NCBI RefSeq assembly: GCF_009720385.1
Contig: NZ_WARX01000001.1
Coordinates: forward strand, 310,001-374,000
Source of the DNA: Catellatospora vulcania
Lineage (GTDB): Bacteria; Actinomycetota; Actinomycetes; Mycobacteriales; Micromonosporaceae
Reading direction: 5' to 3'
DNA length: 64,000 nt
The notes under the pieces were generated by a model that was not told where the DNA came from, searched no databases, and worked only from the letters and a program-made list of their open reading frames with translations. A program made the translations under genes and the position numbers. This document shows, piece after piece, positions 53,098 to 63,865 of this stretch. Position 1 is the stretch's first letter. Every line of letters starts with the position of its first letter.

Positions 53098-53801
53098 CGG
53101 GAGGCGGGCGTGGCGGTGGCCGGGATCTGGGCGGCGAAGGAGGCGAGTTCGGCTTCGAAGAGCGGCTCGGTGTCGGTGGCGGCCCAGCTGAGCTGGCCGA
53201 AGAGTTCGGCGGCGAGGATGCCGTAGAGCCGGGTCCAGGAGGTCAGGAAGACGGCGGTGACCTCGATCGGCAGCTCGCCGTGCGCGGGCAGCGCTCCGGC
53301 CAGCCGGTCGAGGTCGACGTGCGGGACGGCGGGCAGCCGCCCGGCCTGCCACAGCTCCAGCATGGGCTGCACGAAGATCTGGCCGAACTGCGCGCCCGCG
53401 CACTGCAGGTCTTCGCACTGCTGATGGAACTGCTCCACGCCGGGCAGCGGAGGTCCGAAGATCAGGGTCGCCTCGGGCCGGTGCGCCAGCGCCCAGCGTC
53501 GCAGCTCGCGTGCCATGACGAGCAGTTGCCGCACCGGGTCGGTGTCGGGATCGGCGTCGCGGGCGGCCTCGCAGGCGATGCGCACCTCGTTGTGCAGGTC
53601 CGTGCACAGCTCGATGACCAGCGCGTCGAGCGCGGGCACGTAGCGGTAGAGGGCGGCGGCGGTCATGCCCATGTCCCGGGCGATGGCGCGCAGCGAGATG
53701 CTCGCCGGTCCGCTCGCGACCAGCTGCGCCCGCGCGAAGTCCTTGATCTCGGTCAAGGTCCGTTCGCGCTGGCGCTCGCGGCGGTGTGAGGTGTCCGACA
53801 T
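53085..53801 (-). CDS. TetR-family regulator
   Basis: A 238-aa repressor. The N-terminal helix-turn-helix (about 18-62) reads LTEIKDFARAQLVASGPASISLRAIARDMGMTAAALYRYVPALDAL. The C-terminal ligand/dimer part (MARELRRWALAHRPEATLIFGPPLPGVEQF) fits the WHG/TetR_C_33 type. ATG 53801 with AGGGAG 4 nt upstream. It is divergent from an MMPL exporter (99 bp), a classical repressor-exporter pair, and dyads in the gap are likely operators. The final codons overlap the family A palindrome, so the C-terminus may have been reset by the repeat. Confidence 0.9.
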   Translation of the reverse strand: MSDTSHRRERQRERTLTEIKDFARAQLVASGPASISLRAIARDMGMTAAALYRYVPALDALVIELCTDLHNEVRIACEAARDADPDTDPVRQLLVMARELRRWALAHRPEATLIFGPPLPGVEQFHQQCEDLQCAGAQFGQIFVQPMLELWQAGRLPAVPHVDLDRLAGALPAHGELPIEVTAVFLTSWTRLYGILAAELFGQLSWAATDTEPLFEAELASFAAQIPATATPASRRNS

Positions 53802-53818
53802 AGAGCTCCCTTGACGGC

Positions 53819-53864
53819 AGTGAACGTCGTCCGCGAAAGTAAACACCGTTCACTCAAATGAGTG
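53819..53864. promoter_or_regulatory. Probable TetR operator between the TetR and MMPL genes
   Basis: Two dyads lie in the 99-bp divergent region: AGTGAACG/CGTTCACT (53819-53826 and 53847-53854) and CACTCA-AA-TGAGTG (53851-53864). They overlap, so bound dimers could cover both promoters. Confidence 0.5.
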
Positions 53865-53900
53865 CTGTAAACAAGCATATAGGTTCCGGAGAGGAATCCG

Positions 53901-56009
53901 ATGTTCGCGTGGTGGGGGCGTGCGGTCGTTCGCTGGCGCTGGCTGGTGCTCGGGATCGCCGCGGCGGTGCTGGTCATCGGGGCATCCTGGGGCGGCGGTG
54001 TGTTCGGCGATCTGATCAGCGGCGGGTTCGACGACCCGGGCAGCGCGTCCAGCCGGGCGCACCGGGAGATCACCGCCCAGCTGGGCCGCCAGGACGTCGA
54101 CATCCTGGCGCTGTACTCGTCCGACACCGAGCGCTACGACGCCGAGCCGTTCCGGGCCGCGGTCACCGAGGTCGCCTCGCGGCTGAGCGGGCGGCCTGAG
54201 GTGTCCAGCGTGGTCGGCCCCTACACCCCGGGGGTTCCCGGCAGGTTCTCCTCCTCCGACGGGCACGCCACCTACCTGGCGATCCAGCTGCGCGACGGGG
54301 ACGAGAACAGCAAGCTCGACGACCTCGCCGCGCTGCGCGACGACCTGGTCGCCGACCGGGTGCACACCGAGATCGGCGGGCTCATCCCGTTCCTGGACGA
54401 CGCCAACACGCAGATCAACGGCGACATCACCAAGGCCGAGCTGATCAGCCTGCCGATCCTGCTGGTACTGCTGGTCTTCATCTTCCGCGGCCTGGTCGCC
54501 GCGGCCACCCCGCTGTTCGTCGGGGTGCTCGCCGTACTCGGCGCGTTCATCGCAGTACGCCTGCTCGCACAGGTCACCGACGTGTCAGTGTTCGCCGTCA
54601 ACATCATCACGATGCTCGGCCTGGGCATGGCCATCGACTACGCGCTGTTCGTGGTGAGCCGGTTCAGAGAGGAGCTGGCCGCCGGGCGCAGCCCGGCCGA
54701 CGCCGTCGCGCACACGCTGTCCACCGCCGGCCGCACCGTGCTGGTCTCCGGCCTGACCGTGGCGCTCGCCCTGGCCAGCCTGCTGATCTTCCCGATGGAC
54801 TTCCTCAAGTCCATGGCCTGGGGCGGCATGGCCGCGGTGCTCGTCGCCATGCTCGCCGCGCTCACCGCCCTGCCCGCCCTGCTGGCCGTGCTCGGCCCGA
54901 AGATCAACGCGCTGCGGGTGCCGCTGCCGAAGCTGTTCCGGACGCGCCCGGAGGGTGAGGGCGGCTGGGCGCGCATCGCCCGCAGTGTGATGAGCCGGCC
55001 CGTGCTGTACGCCCTCGGTGTCGCCGCGGTCCTCGCGCTCACCGCGACCCCGTTCCTGCGGGCCCAGTTCGGCGGCTTCGACGAGAGGGTGCTGCCCGCG
55101 GGCACCGAGTCGCGCACGGTCACCGAACGCATCGCCGACGAGTTCCCCGGCGGCAGCGCCGCCCCGATCAGCGTCCTGATCCTCGGCCCCGGCGCGGACA
55201 CGATGCTGACCCGCATCCAGGCCGTGCCCGACGTGCCGAACGCGATGATCGCGGCGCAGCAGGGCGATGCGACCCTCATCACGGCGTCGTACCCGGGCGA
55301 ACCGGCCGACGAGAGCGCCCGTGAGGTCGTGCAGGCGATCCGGGACCTGCCCGTGCCCGACGGCACGCAGCTGCTGGTCGGCGGGCGCACCGCGGCCGAC
55401 CTGGACCAGCTCGACTCGATCGGCGGGCGGCTGCCGTGGATGCTCGGGATGGTCGCCGTCAGCACGTTCCTGCTGCTGTTCCTGGCGTTCGGCTCGGTCG
55501 TGCTGCCGCTGAAGGCCATCATCATGAACGTCATCTCGATCGGGGCGTCGTTCGGCGTGGTCGTCTGGATCTTCCAGGACGGGCACCTGTCGGAGTGGCT
55601 GGGCTTCACCGTCACCGGCTTCCTGGAGCCCGGCAACATGGTGCTGATGCTCGCGGTCCTGTTCGGACTGGCCACCGACTACGAGGTGTTCCTGCTGTCG
55701 CGGGTCCGGGAGGAGTGGGACGCCACCGGGGACAACACCCAGGCCGTCGCGTCGGGGCTGCAGCGCACCGGCGGGATCATCACCGCGGCGGCGCTGCTGC
55801 TGATGGTGGTCCTCGGCGGCTTCGCCACCGGAGGCACGACCACGATCAAGGTGCTCGGCATCGGCATGGTCGTCGCCGTCGCCATCGACGCCGCCCTGGT
55901 CCGGGCCGTACTGGTACCCGCCACCATGCGCCTGCTCGGCCGCTGGAACTGGTGGGCCCCCGGCCCCCTGGGCCTCGTCTACCGCCGCTACGGCCTCAAG
56001 GAGGCCTGA
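53901..56009 (+). CDS. MMPL-family (RND) transporter
   Basis: A 702-aa RND-type membrane exporter of the MmpL/YdfJ group. Two repeats of a leading helix, a large external loop (about 35-175 and 380-510) and a five-helix block. The conserved proton-relay motifs are GLGMAIDYALFVVSRFREEL (near 243) and GLATDYEVFLLSRVREEW (near 590). It is shorter than mycobacterial MmpL lipid exporters and lacks their long tail. Substrates may be lipids, siderophores or drugs. ATG 53901 with GGAGAGGA upstream. It is divergent from its presumed TetR repressor. Confidence 0.92.
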   Translation: MFAWWGRAVVRWRWLVLGIAAAVLVIGASWGGGVFGDLISGGFDDPGSASSRAHREITAQLGRQDVDILALYSSDTERYDAEPFRAAVTEVASRLSGRPEVSSVVGPYTPGVPGRFSSSDGHATYLAIQLRDGDENSKLDDLAALRDDLVADRVHTEIGGLIPFLDDANTQINGDITKAELISLPILLVLLVFIFRGLVAAATPLFVGVLAVLGAFIAVRLLAQVTDVSVFAVNIITMLGLGMAIDYALFVVSRFREELAAGRSPADAVAHTLSTAGRTVLVSGLTVALALASLLIFPMDFLKSMAWGGMAAVLVAMLAALTALPALLAVLGPKINALRVPLPKLFRTRPEGEGGWARIARSVMSRPVLYALGVAAVLALTATPFLRAQFGGFDERVLPAGTESRTVTERIADEFPGGSAAPISVLILGPGADTMLTRIQAVPDVPNAMIAAQQGDATLITASYPGEPADESAREVVQAIRDLPVPDGTQLLVGGRTAADLDQLDSIGGRLPWMLGMVAVSTFLLLFLAFGSVVLPLKAIIMNVISIGASFGVVVWIFQDGHLSEWLGFTVTGFLEPGNMVLMLAVLFGLATDYEVFLLSRVREEWDATGDNTQAVASGLQRTGGIITAAALLLMVVLGGFATGGTTTIKVLGIGMVVAVAIDAALVRAVLVPATMRLLGRWNWWAPGPLGLVYRRYGLKEA

Positions 56010-56059
56010 CCCGCCCGCCGTAGGCCACTTCCGGGGCCGCCGTAGGCGGTTGCCGGGCC

Positions 56060-56124
56060 AAGATCGCTGTTTCGTGTCAGAAAGCGCAGTTCGACCGCAC
56101 TTTCTGACACGAAACAGCGATCTT
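56060..56124. repeat. Intergenic hairpin, family B copy 4
   Basis: Arms 56060-56087 and 56097-56124 pair over 28 bp with one mismatch and a 9-nt loop AGTTCGACC. The outer AAGATCGCTGTTTCG matches copy 1 up to the inner arm. It lies in a 407-bp gene-free stretch (56010-56416); the rest (56125-56416) holds short unlikely frames and no clear feature, ending in GGAGG before the PhoX-like gene. Confidence 0.85.
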
Positions 56125-56416
56125 CCGCGTCCTCCACCTGGGCCGGTGTCGCCTGCCGCACCGAAGCCGCGTCGTCAGGCATCGGGAGTGATGGAGGGCC
56201 ACGGCGAGCTCGCCGTACGGGAGGTTCGACAGGTGGTCTGTCGGCTCGGCGCCCATGGGTACTCGTCAAAGGCGCGCACCGGTACGAGCTGTCGTACCGG
56301 CAAACGGTGCCGCTGGAAACCGTTGGGACATAAGGCGTTCATCTGACCACGGGATGGGCGACGTCTGGGGCACTTAGCGTGCCGGTGACAGACATCGACC
56401 ATCGTGGAGGTCTATC

Positions 56417-57571
56417 GTGGACCGTCGTAACGTGCTGCGCGCCGGGGTCGTGGGCGGCGCGGCCGCCGCATTCTCGGGCGCGCTGTGGAAAGAGGCGTTC
56501 GCCGCACCGGCCCAGCCCGGTCCGGGCCCGTACGGGGCGCTGCAGGCCGCCGACGCGAACGGCATCATGCTGCCCTCCGGTTTCACCAGCCGCGTCATCG
56601 CGAGATCCAGCCAGACCGTGCCCGGCACGTCGTACACCTGGCACAGTGCCCCCGACGGCGGCGCCTGCTTCGCCGACGGCTCGGGCTGGATCTACGTGTC
56701 GAACTCCGAGGTCTCCGCGGGCGGGGCGTCGGCGGTGAAGTTCAACTCGGGCGGCACCGTCACCAGCGCGTACCGCATCCTGTCCGGCACCTCCACCAAC
56801 TGCGCGGGCGGCCACACCCCCTGGAACACGTGGCTGTCCTGCGAGGAGACGACGACGGGCCGGGTCTGGGAGACCGACCCGTGGGGCGTGAACGCGGCCG
56901 CGGCCCGCCCGGCGATGGGCCGGTTCAAGCACGAGGCCGCCGCCTGCGACCCGGTGAACCACGTCATCTACCTGACCGAGGACCAGACCGACGGGTGTTT
57001 CTACCGGTTCATCCCGAACACCTGGGGAAACCTCGCCACCGGCACCCTTCAGGTGGCCAAGGGCGGTTCCGGCACCTCCGTCACGCTCACCTGGGCCACC
57101 GTGCCAGACCCGGACGGCTCGCCGACCGCGACCCGCAACCAGGTCAGCGGCGTGAAGCGGTTCAACGGCGGCGAGGGGTGCTGGTTCGACAACGGCATCG
57201 TCTACTTCACCACCAAGGGCGACAATCGAGTCTGGGCCTACCACACGGCCACCGCGCAGATCGAGCTGGCGTACGACGACTCGCTGGTGAGCGGCACGCC
57301 GCCGCTGACCGGGGTCGACAACATCACCGGCAGCGCGACCAGCGGGGATCTGTTCGTCGCCGAGGACGGCGGCAACCTGGAGATCTGCGTGATCACCCCG
57401 GACGACGTCATCGCGCCGTTCCTGCGCATCACCGGGCAGAGCTCCTCGGAGGTCACCGGCCCGGCGTTCAACCCGGCCGGGAACCGCTTCTACTTCTCGT
57501 CGCAGCGGGGCACCTCGGGTTCCTCGTCCGGCGGGATCACGTACGAGGTCACCGGGCCGTTCCGGTCCTGA
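56417..57571 (+). CDS. PhoX-like (DUF839) Tat-exported phosphatase, first copy
   Basis: A 384-aa PhoX-family protein. The N-terminus MDRRNVLRAGVVGGAAAAFSGALW is a twin-arginine signal (RRNVLRA followed by a hydrophobic stretch). The beta-propeller body contains WLSCEETTTGRVWETDPWGV, RFKHEAAACDPVNHVIYLTEDQTDGCFYRF, YFTTKGDNRVWAYH and DNITGSATSGDLFVAEDGGNLEI, which in PhoX carry Fe/Ca ligands (Cys/Glu-rich). It is shorter than Vibrio or Pseudomonas PhoX (about 600+ aa) and belongs to the compact DUF839 group. GTG start with GGAGG upstream. The second copy follows after 20 bp. Confidence 0.85.
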   Translation: MDRRNVLRAGVVGGAAAAFSGALWKEAFAAPAQPGPGPYGALQAADANGIMLPSGFTSRVIARSSQTVPGTSYTWHSAPDGGACFADGSGWIYVSNSEVSAGGASAVKFNSGGTVTSAYRILSGTSTNCAGGHTPWNTWLSCEETTTGRVWETDPWGVNAAAARPAMGRFKHEAAACDPVNHVIYLTEDQTDGCFYRFIPNTWGNLATGTLQVAKGGSGTSVTLTWATVPDPDGSPTATRNQVSGVKRFNGGEGCWFDNGIVYFTTKGDNRVWAYHTATAQIELAYDDSLVSGTPPLTGVDNITGSATSGDLFVAEDGGNLEICVITPDDVIAPFLRITGQSSSEVTGPAFNPAGNRFYFSSQRGTSGSSSGGITYEVTGPFRS

Positions 57572-57591
57572 GCGCCGACGGGAGGAACCTG

Positions 57592-58770
57592 ATGGACCGA
57601 CGTCAGGTGCTGCGGGCCGGGGTCGTCGGCGTCGGGGCGGTGGCGTTCTCGGGCGCGCTGTGGCAGGAGGCGTTCGCCGCGGTCGCCCAGCCGGGGCCGA
57701 GCCCGTACGGCGGCCTGTCGGCGACCGATGCCAACGGACTGGCGCTGCCGGCGGGCTTCACCAGCCGGGTGATCGCGCGTTCCGGCCAGGACGTGCCGGG
57801 CACGGGGTACGGCTGGCACTGGGCACCGGACGGCGGTGCGTGCTTCGCCGACGGCGCGGGCTGGATCTACGTCTCCAACTCGGAGATCCCGGTCGTCGGC
57901 GGGGCTTCGGCGATCAGGTTCAGCCCGGACGGGAACGTGCACTCGGCGTACGGGATCCTGTCCGGCACCAGCGTCAACTGCGCGGGCGGGGCGACGCCGT
58001 GGCACACCTGGCTGTCGTGCGAGGAGATCCCGCTCGGGCGGGTCATGGAGACCGACCCGTGGGGTGTGCAGCCGGCCCGCGAGCGCACCCGGCTGGGCCG
58101 GTTCAAGCACGAGGCCGCCGCCTGCGACCCCGACCGCCGGGTCGTGTACCTCACCGAGGACGAGGGCGACGGCTGCTTCTACCGCTTCGTGCCCGACGTG
58201 TGGGGCGACCTGAACACCGGCCGGCTCCAGGTGCTCTGCGGCCCGGCGGGCGCCACCTCCGGGCCGGTCACCTGGCAGGACATCCCGGACCGGGACGGCT
58301 TTCCGGTGCCCACCCGCAGGCAGGTGGGCGCGGCCATGCGTTTCGACGGTGGTGAGGGCTGCTGGTACGACCGCGGCACCTGCTACTTCACCACCAAGGG
58401 CGACAACCGGGTGTGGGCGTACGACGCCGCGGGGTCGACCATCGCCCTGGCGTACGACGACTCGTTGGTCGACGGCACACCGCCGCTGACCGGCGTGGAC
58501 AACATCACCGGCGCGCCCCGTAGCGCCGACCTGTACGTGGCCGAGGACGGCGGCAACATGGAGATCAACGTCATCACGGCCGAAGGGGTGGTCGCGCCGT
58601 TCCTGCGGCTCAACGGGCAGGGCGCCTCCGAGATCACCGGTCCGGCGTTCAACCCGGCCGGAAACCGGCTCTACTTCTCGTCCCAGCGCGGCGCCACCGG
58701 CGCCAAGTCGGGCTCCGGCGGCATCACGTACGAGGTCACCGGCCCGTTCCGGAGCGTGTCAATCCGTTGA
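57592..58770 (+). CDS. PhoX-like (DUF839) Tat-exported phosphatase, second copy
   Basis: A 392-aa paralogue of the preceding gene, alignable over the whole length with most conserved blocks kept: MDRRQVLRAGVVGVGAVAFSGALW (Tat signal), WLSCEEIPLGRVMETDPWGV, RFKHEAAACDPDRRVVYLTEDEGDGCFYRF, YFTTKGDNRVWAY and DLYVAEDGGNMEIN. ATG 57592 with GGAGGA upstream. Close spacing and identical signals point to a tandem duplication in one operon, perhaps giving phosphatases of different substrate range. A phosphate-starvation (PHO) box was not found. Confidence 0.85.
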   Translation: MDRRQVLRAGVVGVGAVAFSGALWQEAFAAVAQPGPSPYGGLSATDANGLALPAGFTSRVIARSGQDVPGTGYGWHWAPDGGACFADGAGWIYVSNSEIPVVGGASAIRFSPDGNVHSAYGILSGTSVNCAGGATPWHTWLSCEEIPLGRVMETDPWGVQPARERTRLGRFKHEAAACDPDRRVVYLTEDEGDGCFYRFVPDVWGDLNTGRLQVLCGPAGATSGPVTWQDIPDRDGFPVPTRRQVGAAMRFDGGEGCWYDRGTCYFTTKGDNRVWAYDAAGSTIALAYDDSLVDGTPPLTGVDNITGAPRSADLYVAEDGGNMEINVITAEGVVAPFLRLNGQGASEITGPAFNPAGNRLYFSSQRGATGAKSGSGGITYEVTGPFRSVSIR

Positions 58771-58791
58771 CGTGCAACGGGACCACCGGCG

Positions 58792-58826
58792 TTGACCATG
58801 GGAGGAGCGGTGGACATACTGCCCCG
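58792..58826 (+). promoter_or_regulatory. Promoter for leaderless 58827 gene
   Basis: TTGACC (58792-58797) and CATACT (58815-58820) are 17 bp apart, and the latter ends 6 nt before ATG 58827. This is the best-matching promoter of the window. Confidence 0.65.
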
Positions 58827-59369
58827 ATGCAGATCCACAGCGAGGACCTCGTCCAGGTGACGTGGATGTGGGACCGTGCCGGGTATCGGCGGCTCGCCTG
58901 GATGGACAAGGCCTCACGGAACCGCGCCGACGTGGTGGTGGCGCTGGTCAGCCTGACCGTCGCGGCCTGGACCTTCGACCTCTGGATCAAGCAGGGCGGC
59001 CCGTGCCCGTTCAGCGGGGTCTGGCTGTCGATCCTCGGGGTCGGTCTGGTGGCGAAGGTGTCCCTGTCCGCCTGGCTGTCGCTGCGGAAGTCTCCCGACT
59101 TCTGGTATTCGCCGATGACGGTGCGCATCGACGCCGCCGGTGTCCGCCTGATCCAGGCGAGCGGGGAGTACTTCTGCCGCTGGGCGCTGATGTCGCCGGT
59201 CGTGCGTACTGCGGAGGACTGGCATTTCGTGGTGCCCGGAGCCGGCGGGATCACCGTGCCGAGAGGGCTGATCACGCCCGCCGACGACGCGGCGATCGCG
59301 GCGGTCGTCGACAGGTACGCCCACCTGGTCGGCAGGCCGGACGACATGCCCCCGCCGGCGGAGGTCTGA
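58827..59369 (+). CDS. YcxB-like membrane protein
   Basis: A 180-aa protein with an N-terminal polar helix (MQIHSEDLVQVTWMWDRAGYRRLAWMDKASR), two hydrophobic helices (about 34-50 and 58-80) and a C-terminal YcxB/PH-like beta domain (DFWYSPMTVRIDAAGVRLIQASGEYFCRWALMSPVVRTAEDWHFVVP). The function is unknown; B. subtilis YcxB is likewise unassigned. ATG 58827 follows a promoter with 6-nt spacing, so the mRNA is probably leaderless. A GNAT gene starts 2 bp after the stop. Confidence 0.75.
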   Translation: MQIHSEDLVQVTWMWDRAGYRRLAWMDKASRNRADVVVALVSLTVAAWTFDLWIKQGGPCPFSGVWLSILGVGLVAKVSLSAWLSLRKSPDFWYSPMTVRIDAAGVRLIQASGEYFCRWALMSPVVRTAEDWHFVVPGAGGITVPRGLITPADDAAIAAVVDRYAHLVGRPDDMPPPAEV

Positions 59370-59371
59370 CC

Positions 59372-59917
59372 TTGCTCCTCGAAACCGGGCGCCTCGTCAT
59401 CAGGGAGTGGACCGACAGTCCTGCCGACCTGGCCCGCAACTACGACATCTACCGTCTTGACGAGGTCACCCGCTGGCTCGGGATGCCGACCCCGCTGGCC
59501 GATCCGGCGCAGTCGCAGCTCGTCATCGACCGGCGGCACGAGTACTACACCGCCGAACCGGGCTACGGGGTGTGGGCGGTCGAGCAGCGCGACACCGGGA
59601 TGGTCGCCGGATCGGTGCTGCTCAAGCCGCTGCCGGAGCCCGCCGACGGGCCCGGCGGGGGCGAGGTCGAGATCGGCTGGCACCTCCACCCCGACTCGTG
59701 GGGGCACGGGTACGCCACCGAGGCGGCACGGGCCGTGCTGGCGCACGGGTGGGCGCTCGGGCTGACCGAGATCCACGCGATCGCCCGCCCCGACAACGCG
59801 CCCTCGCTGGCGGTGATGCGCCGCATCGGCATGACCCGGATCGGCCGCACCCACCGCTGGTACGACATCGAGGCCGAGCTGTACGTGATCACCCGGCAGC
59901 ACGCTCCCGTTGACTGA
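59372..59917 (+). CDS. GNAT-family N-acetyltransferase (RimJ-like)
   Basis: A 181-aa acetyltransferase of the RimJ/RimL-type group. The acetyl-CoA loop is SWGHGYATEAARAVLAHGW (Q/RxxGxG/A), preceded by LLLETGRLVIREW and followed by NAPSLAVMRRIGM and LYVITRQ. Start TTG 59372 is supported by GGAGG 7 nt upstream and by the family N-terminus LLLETGRL. Other start choices lie inside the YcxB-like gene. The acceptor (protein N-terminus, drug or metabolite) is not assignable. Confidence 0.87.
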   Translation: MLLETGRLVIREWTDSPADLARNYDIYRLDEVTRWLGMPTPLADPAQSQLVIDRRHEYYTAEPGYGVWAVEQRDTGMVAGSVLLKPLPEPADGPGGGEVEIGWHLHPDSWGHGYATEAARAVLAHGWALGLTEIHAIARPDNAPSLAVMRRIGMTRIGRTHRWYDIEAELYVITRQHAPVD

Positions 59918-60106
59918 TATCCGACCCGTTCACATCCGAGGTCTGGAAGCCCGGCTCCAGGACAAGGGCGAACTTGTGCGGCGGAGAATCAGGCACGCCG
60001 ACATTCTCGGCCATTTTCGCCGGAAACAGCACCCAGGCATGTGGTGGTGACACGGGCGAGGGCCCGCCCGAGTGCCGGTGAAGGCGAGTCGGCGAGAATG
60101 GAAGGC

Positions 60107-61306
60107 ATGATCCCCCGCGAGATCGTGCTGCTCGGCTCCACCGGGTCGATCGGCACCCAGGCCATAGACATCGTGCGCCGCAACCCGGACCGGTTCCGGG
60201 TGGTCGCGCTGGGCGCGGGCGGCGGCAACGTGGCCCTGCTGGCGCAGCAGGCGCTGGAGCTGGGGGTCGAGGCGGTCGGGGTGGCCAAGGCCACCGCCGC
60301 GCAGGACCTGCAGCTGGCGTTCTACGCCGAGGCGCAGCGCCGCGGGTGGTCGTCCGGCGAGTTCAAGTTGCCGAAGATCCTGGCCGGCCCGCAGGCGATG
60401 ACGGAGCTGGCCCAGTGGCCGGCGGACATCGTGCTCAACGGGGTGGTCGGCTCGCTGGGGCTCGCGCCGACGCTGGCCGCGCTGCGGGCGGGGCGCATCC
60501 TCGCGCTGGCCAACAAGGAGTCCCTGGTGGCCGGCGGGCCGCTGGTGCGGGCGGTGGTCAAACCGGGGCAGATCGTGCCGGTGGACAGCGAGCACTCGGC
60601 GCTGGCGCAGTGCCTGCGCGGCGGCACGCGGGCCGAGGTGCGCAAGCTGATCCTGACCGCGAGCGGGGGCGCGTTCCGCGGCCGCCGCCGCGAGGAGCTG
60701 GGCGGGGTCACCGTCGAGGAGGCGCTCAAGCACCCGACCTGGGACATGGGGCCGGTGGTGACGATCAACTCGGCGACGCTGGTGAACAAGGGCCTTGAGG
60801 TGATCGAGGCGCACGAGCTGTTCGACGTGGCGTACGACGACATCGAGGTGATGGTGCACCCGCAGTCGGTGCTGCACTCCCTGGTCGAGTTCACCGACGG
60901 CTCGACGCTGGCCCAGGCCAGCCCGCCGGACATGCGGCTGCCGATCGCGCTGGCGCTGGGCTGGCCGGACCGGGTGCCCGAGGCGGCCGCGCCCGTCGAC
61001 TGGACGCTGGCGCACAACTGGGAGCTGCGCCCGCTGGACGTCGAGGCGTTCCCGGCGGTGGAGCTGGCCAAGGCCGCGGGCCGGGCCGGGCGCTGCCGGC
61101 CGGCGATCTACAACGCCGCCAACGAGGAGTGTGTGGCGGCTTTCACAGCGGGCCGTCTGCCGTTCCTGGCCATCGTCGACACCGTCGGGGAGATCCTCGA
61201 CGGTGCGCCCGACTTCGACGAACCGGGTACCGTCGAGGACGTGCTCGCCGCGGAGCACTGGGCGCGCACGCGCGCCCACGACCTGATCAAGGAGCAGAGC
61301 GCCTGA
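60107..61306 (+). CDS. dxr: 1-deoxy-D-xylulose 5-phosphate reductoisomerase
   Basis: A 399-aa second enzyme of the MEP isoprenoid pathway (DXP to MEP, NADPH). Family sequences: [17 protein letters not shown] (NADPH loop), [66 protein letters not shown] and [15 protein letters not shown] choose ATG 60107; an in-frame ATG at 60098 is almost equal. Its last base is shared with the rseP ATG (TGATG). With ispG two genes on, two MEP steps lie together with a protease, the usual actinobacterial order. Confidence 0.95.
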   Translation: MIPREIVLLGSTGSIGTQAIDIVRRNPDRFRVVALGAGGGNVALLAQQALELGVEAVGVAKATAAQDLQLAFYAEAQRRGWSSGEFKLPKILAGPQAMTELAQWPADIVLNGVVGSLGLAPTLAALRAGRILALANKESLVAGGPLVRAVVKPGQIVPVDSEHSALAQCLRGGTRAEVRKLILTASGGAFRGRRREELGGVTVEEALKHPTWDMGPVVTINSATLVNKGLEVIEAHELFDVAYDDIEVMVHPQSVLHSLVEFTDGSTLAQASPPDMRLPIALALGWPDRVPEAAAPVDWTLAHNWELRPLDVEAFPAVELAKAAGRAGRCRPAIYNAANEECVAAFTAGRLPFLAIVDTVGEILDGAPDFDEPGTVEDVLAAEHWARTRAHDLIKEQSA

Positions 61307-62526
61307 TGACCGCCCTGGGGTTCATCCTTTTCGTGCTTGTCATCCTGATCTCCGTCAGCCTGCACGAAGCCGGCCACATGGGCACGGCGAAGGCGTTCGG
61401 CATGAAGGTGACCCGTTATTTCGTGGGCTTCGGTCCCACCCTGTGGTCGTTTCGCCGCGGCGAGACCGAATACGGCGTCAAGGGGATCCCGCTCGGCGGG
61501 TTCGTCAAGATCGTCGGTATGACGCCGCAGGACGAGGACGCCGACGACCCGAAGGCGATGTGGCGCTTCCCGGTGTGGAAGCGCTCGATCGTGATGTCGG
61601 CGGGTTCGATCGTGCACTTCATCCTGGCCGCCGTCGCGATCTGGGGGCTGGCCGTCTTCTCCGGCCTGCCGAACCCGGAGCTGCCGGAGGGCAACGCGTC
61701 CCAGCCCGCGATCATCAACGTCACCGACTGCGTGGTGCCGAAGGCGGAGCAGCGCGACTGCGTGCCCGGCCAGGACCCGAAGAGCCCGGCCAGCCTGGCG
61801 GGCCTGCGCGACGGCGACAAGCTGGTCGCCATCAACGGCAAGCCGGTCGCCGACTACGGCGACGTCATCGAGAGCATCCGCCCGCTGGCGGCCGGTCAGG
61901 TCGCCACGATGAGCGTGCTGCGTGACGGCGCCCCGCTGGACCTGAAGGTCACTCCGCTGCCGGTCGAGCGCGAGATGACCGACGGCAGCATCCGCCCGGT
62001 GTCCGCGATCGGGGTGGGGCTGACCCCGACGATCGCGCCACTGATCAAGTACGGCCCCGGGGAGGCGTTCGGGGCGAGTGCCCAGTACGCCGGCTCGATG
62101 GTCACCGCCACGTTCGAGGCGCTCAAGCAGTTCCCGCAGCGCATCCCGGCGCTGTTCTCCGCCATCGGCGGCGAGAAGCGCGACCCGAACACCCCGATCA
62201 GCGTGGTGGGCATCAGCCTGCTGGGCGGTGAGGCGGTGAACGAGGGCGCGTGGAGCATGTTCGTCGGGCTGTTCATCGCGTTCAACCTGTTCATCGGCAT
62301 CTTCAACCTGCTGCCGCTGCTTCCCCTGGACGGGGGACACCTGTTCATCGCGTGGTTCGAGAGAATTCGTTCATGGGTGTACGCGCGGTTGCACAAGCCC
62401 GACCCGGGCCGGGTCGACTACTTCAAGCTGATGCCATTGACCTATACGGTCATCCTGATCTTCGGTGCCTTCACCCTGCTGACCGTCACCGCGGACCTCG
62501 TCAACCCCATCTCGATCTACAAGTGA
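61306..62526 (+). CDS. rseP: Site-2 intramembrane metalloprotease (RseP/Rip1-like)
   Basis: A 406-aa M50 protease acting on membrane-bound anti-sigma factors and other substrates. The HExxH motif SLHEAGH has metal ligands His20 and His24 with Glu21. The second metal motif is [13 protein letters not shown] (about 337-349). A PDZ domain lies between (about 145-235, [23 protein letters not shown]). Four transmembrane helices are predicted. M. tuberculosis Rip1 is the functional model, but substrates here are unknown. The ATG shares a base with the dxr stop and ispG follows 7 bp later. Confidence 0.94.
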   Translation: MTALGFILFVLVILISVSLHEAGHMGTAKAFGMKVTRYFVGFGPTLWSFRRGETEYGVKGIPLGGFVKIVGMTPQDEDADDPKAMWRFPVWKRSIVMSAGSIVHFILAAVAIWGLAVFSGLPNPELPEGNASQPAIINVTDCVVPKAEQRDCVPGQDPKSPASLAGLRDGDKLVAINGKPVADYGDVIESIRPLAAGQVATMSVLRDGAPLDLKVTPLPVEREMTDGSIRPVSAIGVGLTPTIAPLIKYGPGEAFGASAQYAGSMVTATFEALKQFPQRIPALFSAIGGEKRDPNTPISVVGISLLGGEAVNEGAWSMFVGLFIAFNLFIGIFNLLPLLPLDGGHLFIAWFERIRSWVYARLHKPDPGRVDYFKLMPLTYTVILIFGAFTLLTVTADLVNPISIYK

Positions 62527-62533
62527 GTGTGCT

Positions 62534-63697
<1,164 letters not shown>

Positions 63698-63708
63698 CCC
63701 TGCACCCC

Positions 63709-63744
63709 GAGAAGGCCCCGTTCCTGGAGGAACGGGGCCTTCTC
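63709..63744 (+). terminator. Perfect 16-bp terminator-like hairpin after ispG
   Basis: GAGAAGGCCCCGTTCC (63709-63724) pairs completely with 63729-63744 around TGGA. It lies 12 bp after the ispG stop; there is no T-run, but position and stability indicate transcript termination. Confidence 0.82.
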
Positions 63745-63762
63745 GCGTCTCGCACCACTGCC

Positions 63763-63851
63763 ATGATCGCGACGATCTTGCGTGAACTGCTGCCCTTTTG
63801 CCCGGTAGGGGCGTGTCGTCCCCACGGTTCGCGCAAGATCGTCGCGATCGT
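63763..63851. repeat. Long-arm hairpin, family D copy 2
   Basis: ATGATCGCGACGATCTTGCG... (63763-63787) pairs with 63827-63851 at 23 of 25 positions. The outer TGATCG and inner GATCTTGCG differ from the copy at 22171 but keep the CATGATCG end. It lies 19 bp after the ispG terminator, between convergent genes. Confidence 0.78.
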
Positions 63852-63865
63852 GGGGGCGTAGGCGG

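Noticed and set aside
56125..56416. Possible small protein between the family B hairpin and the PhoX-like gene (VMEGHGELAVREVRQVV...).
   Set aside because: No ribosome site, no recognisable family, and the frame starts within the hairpin.
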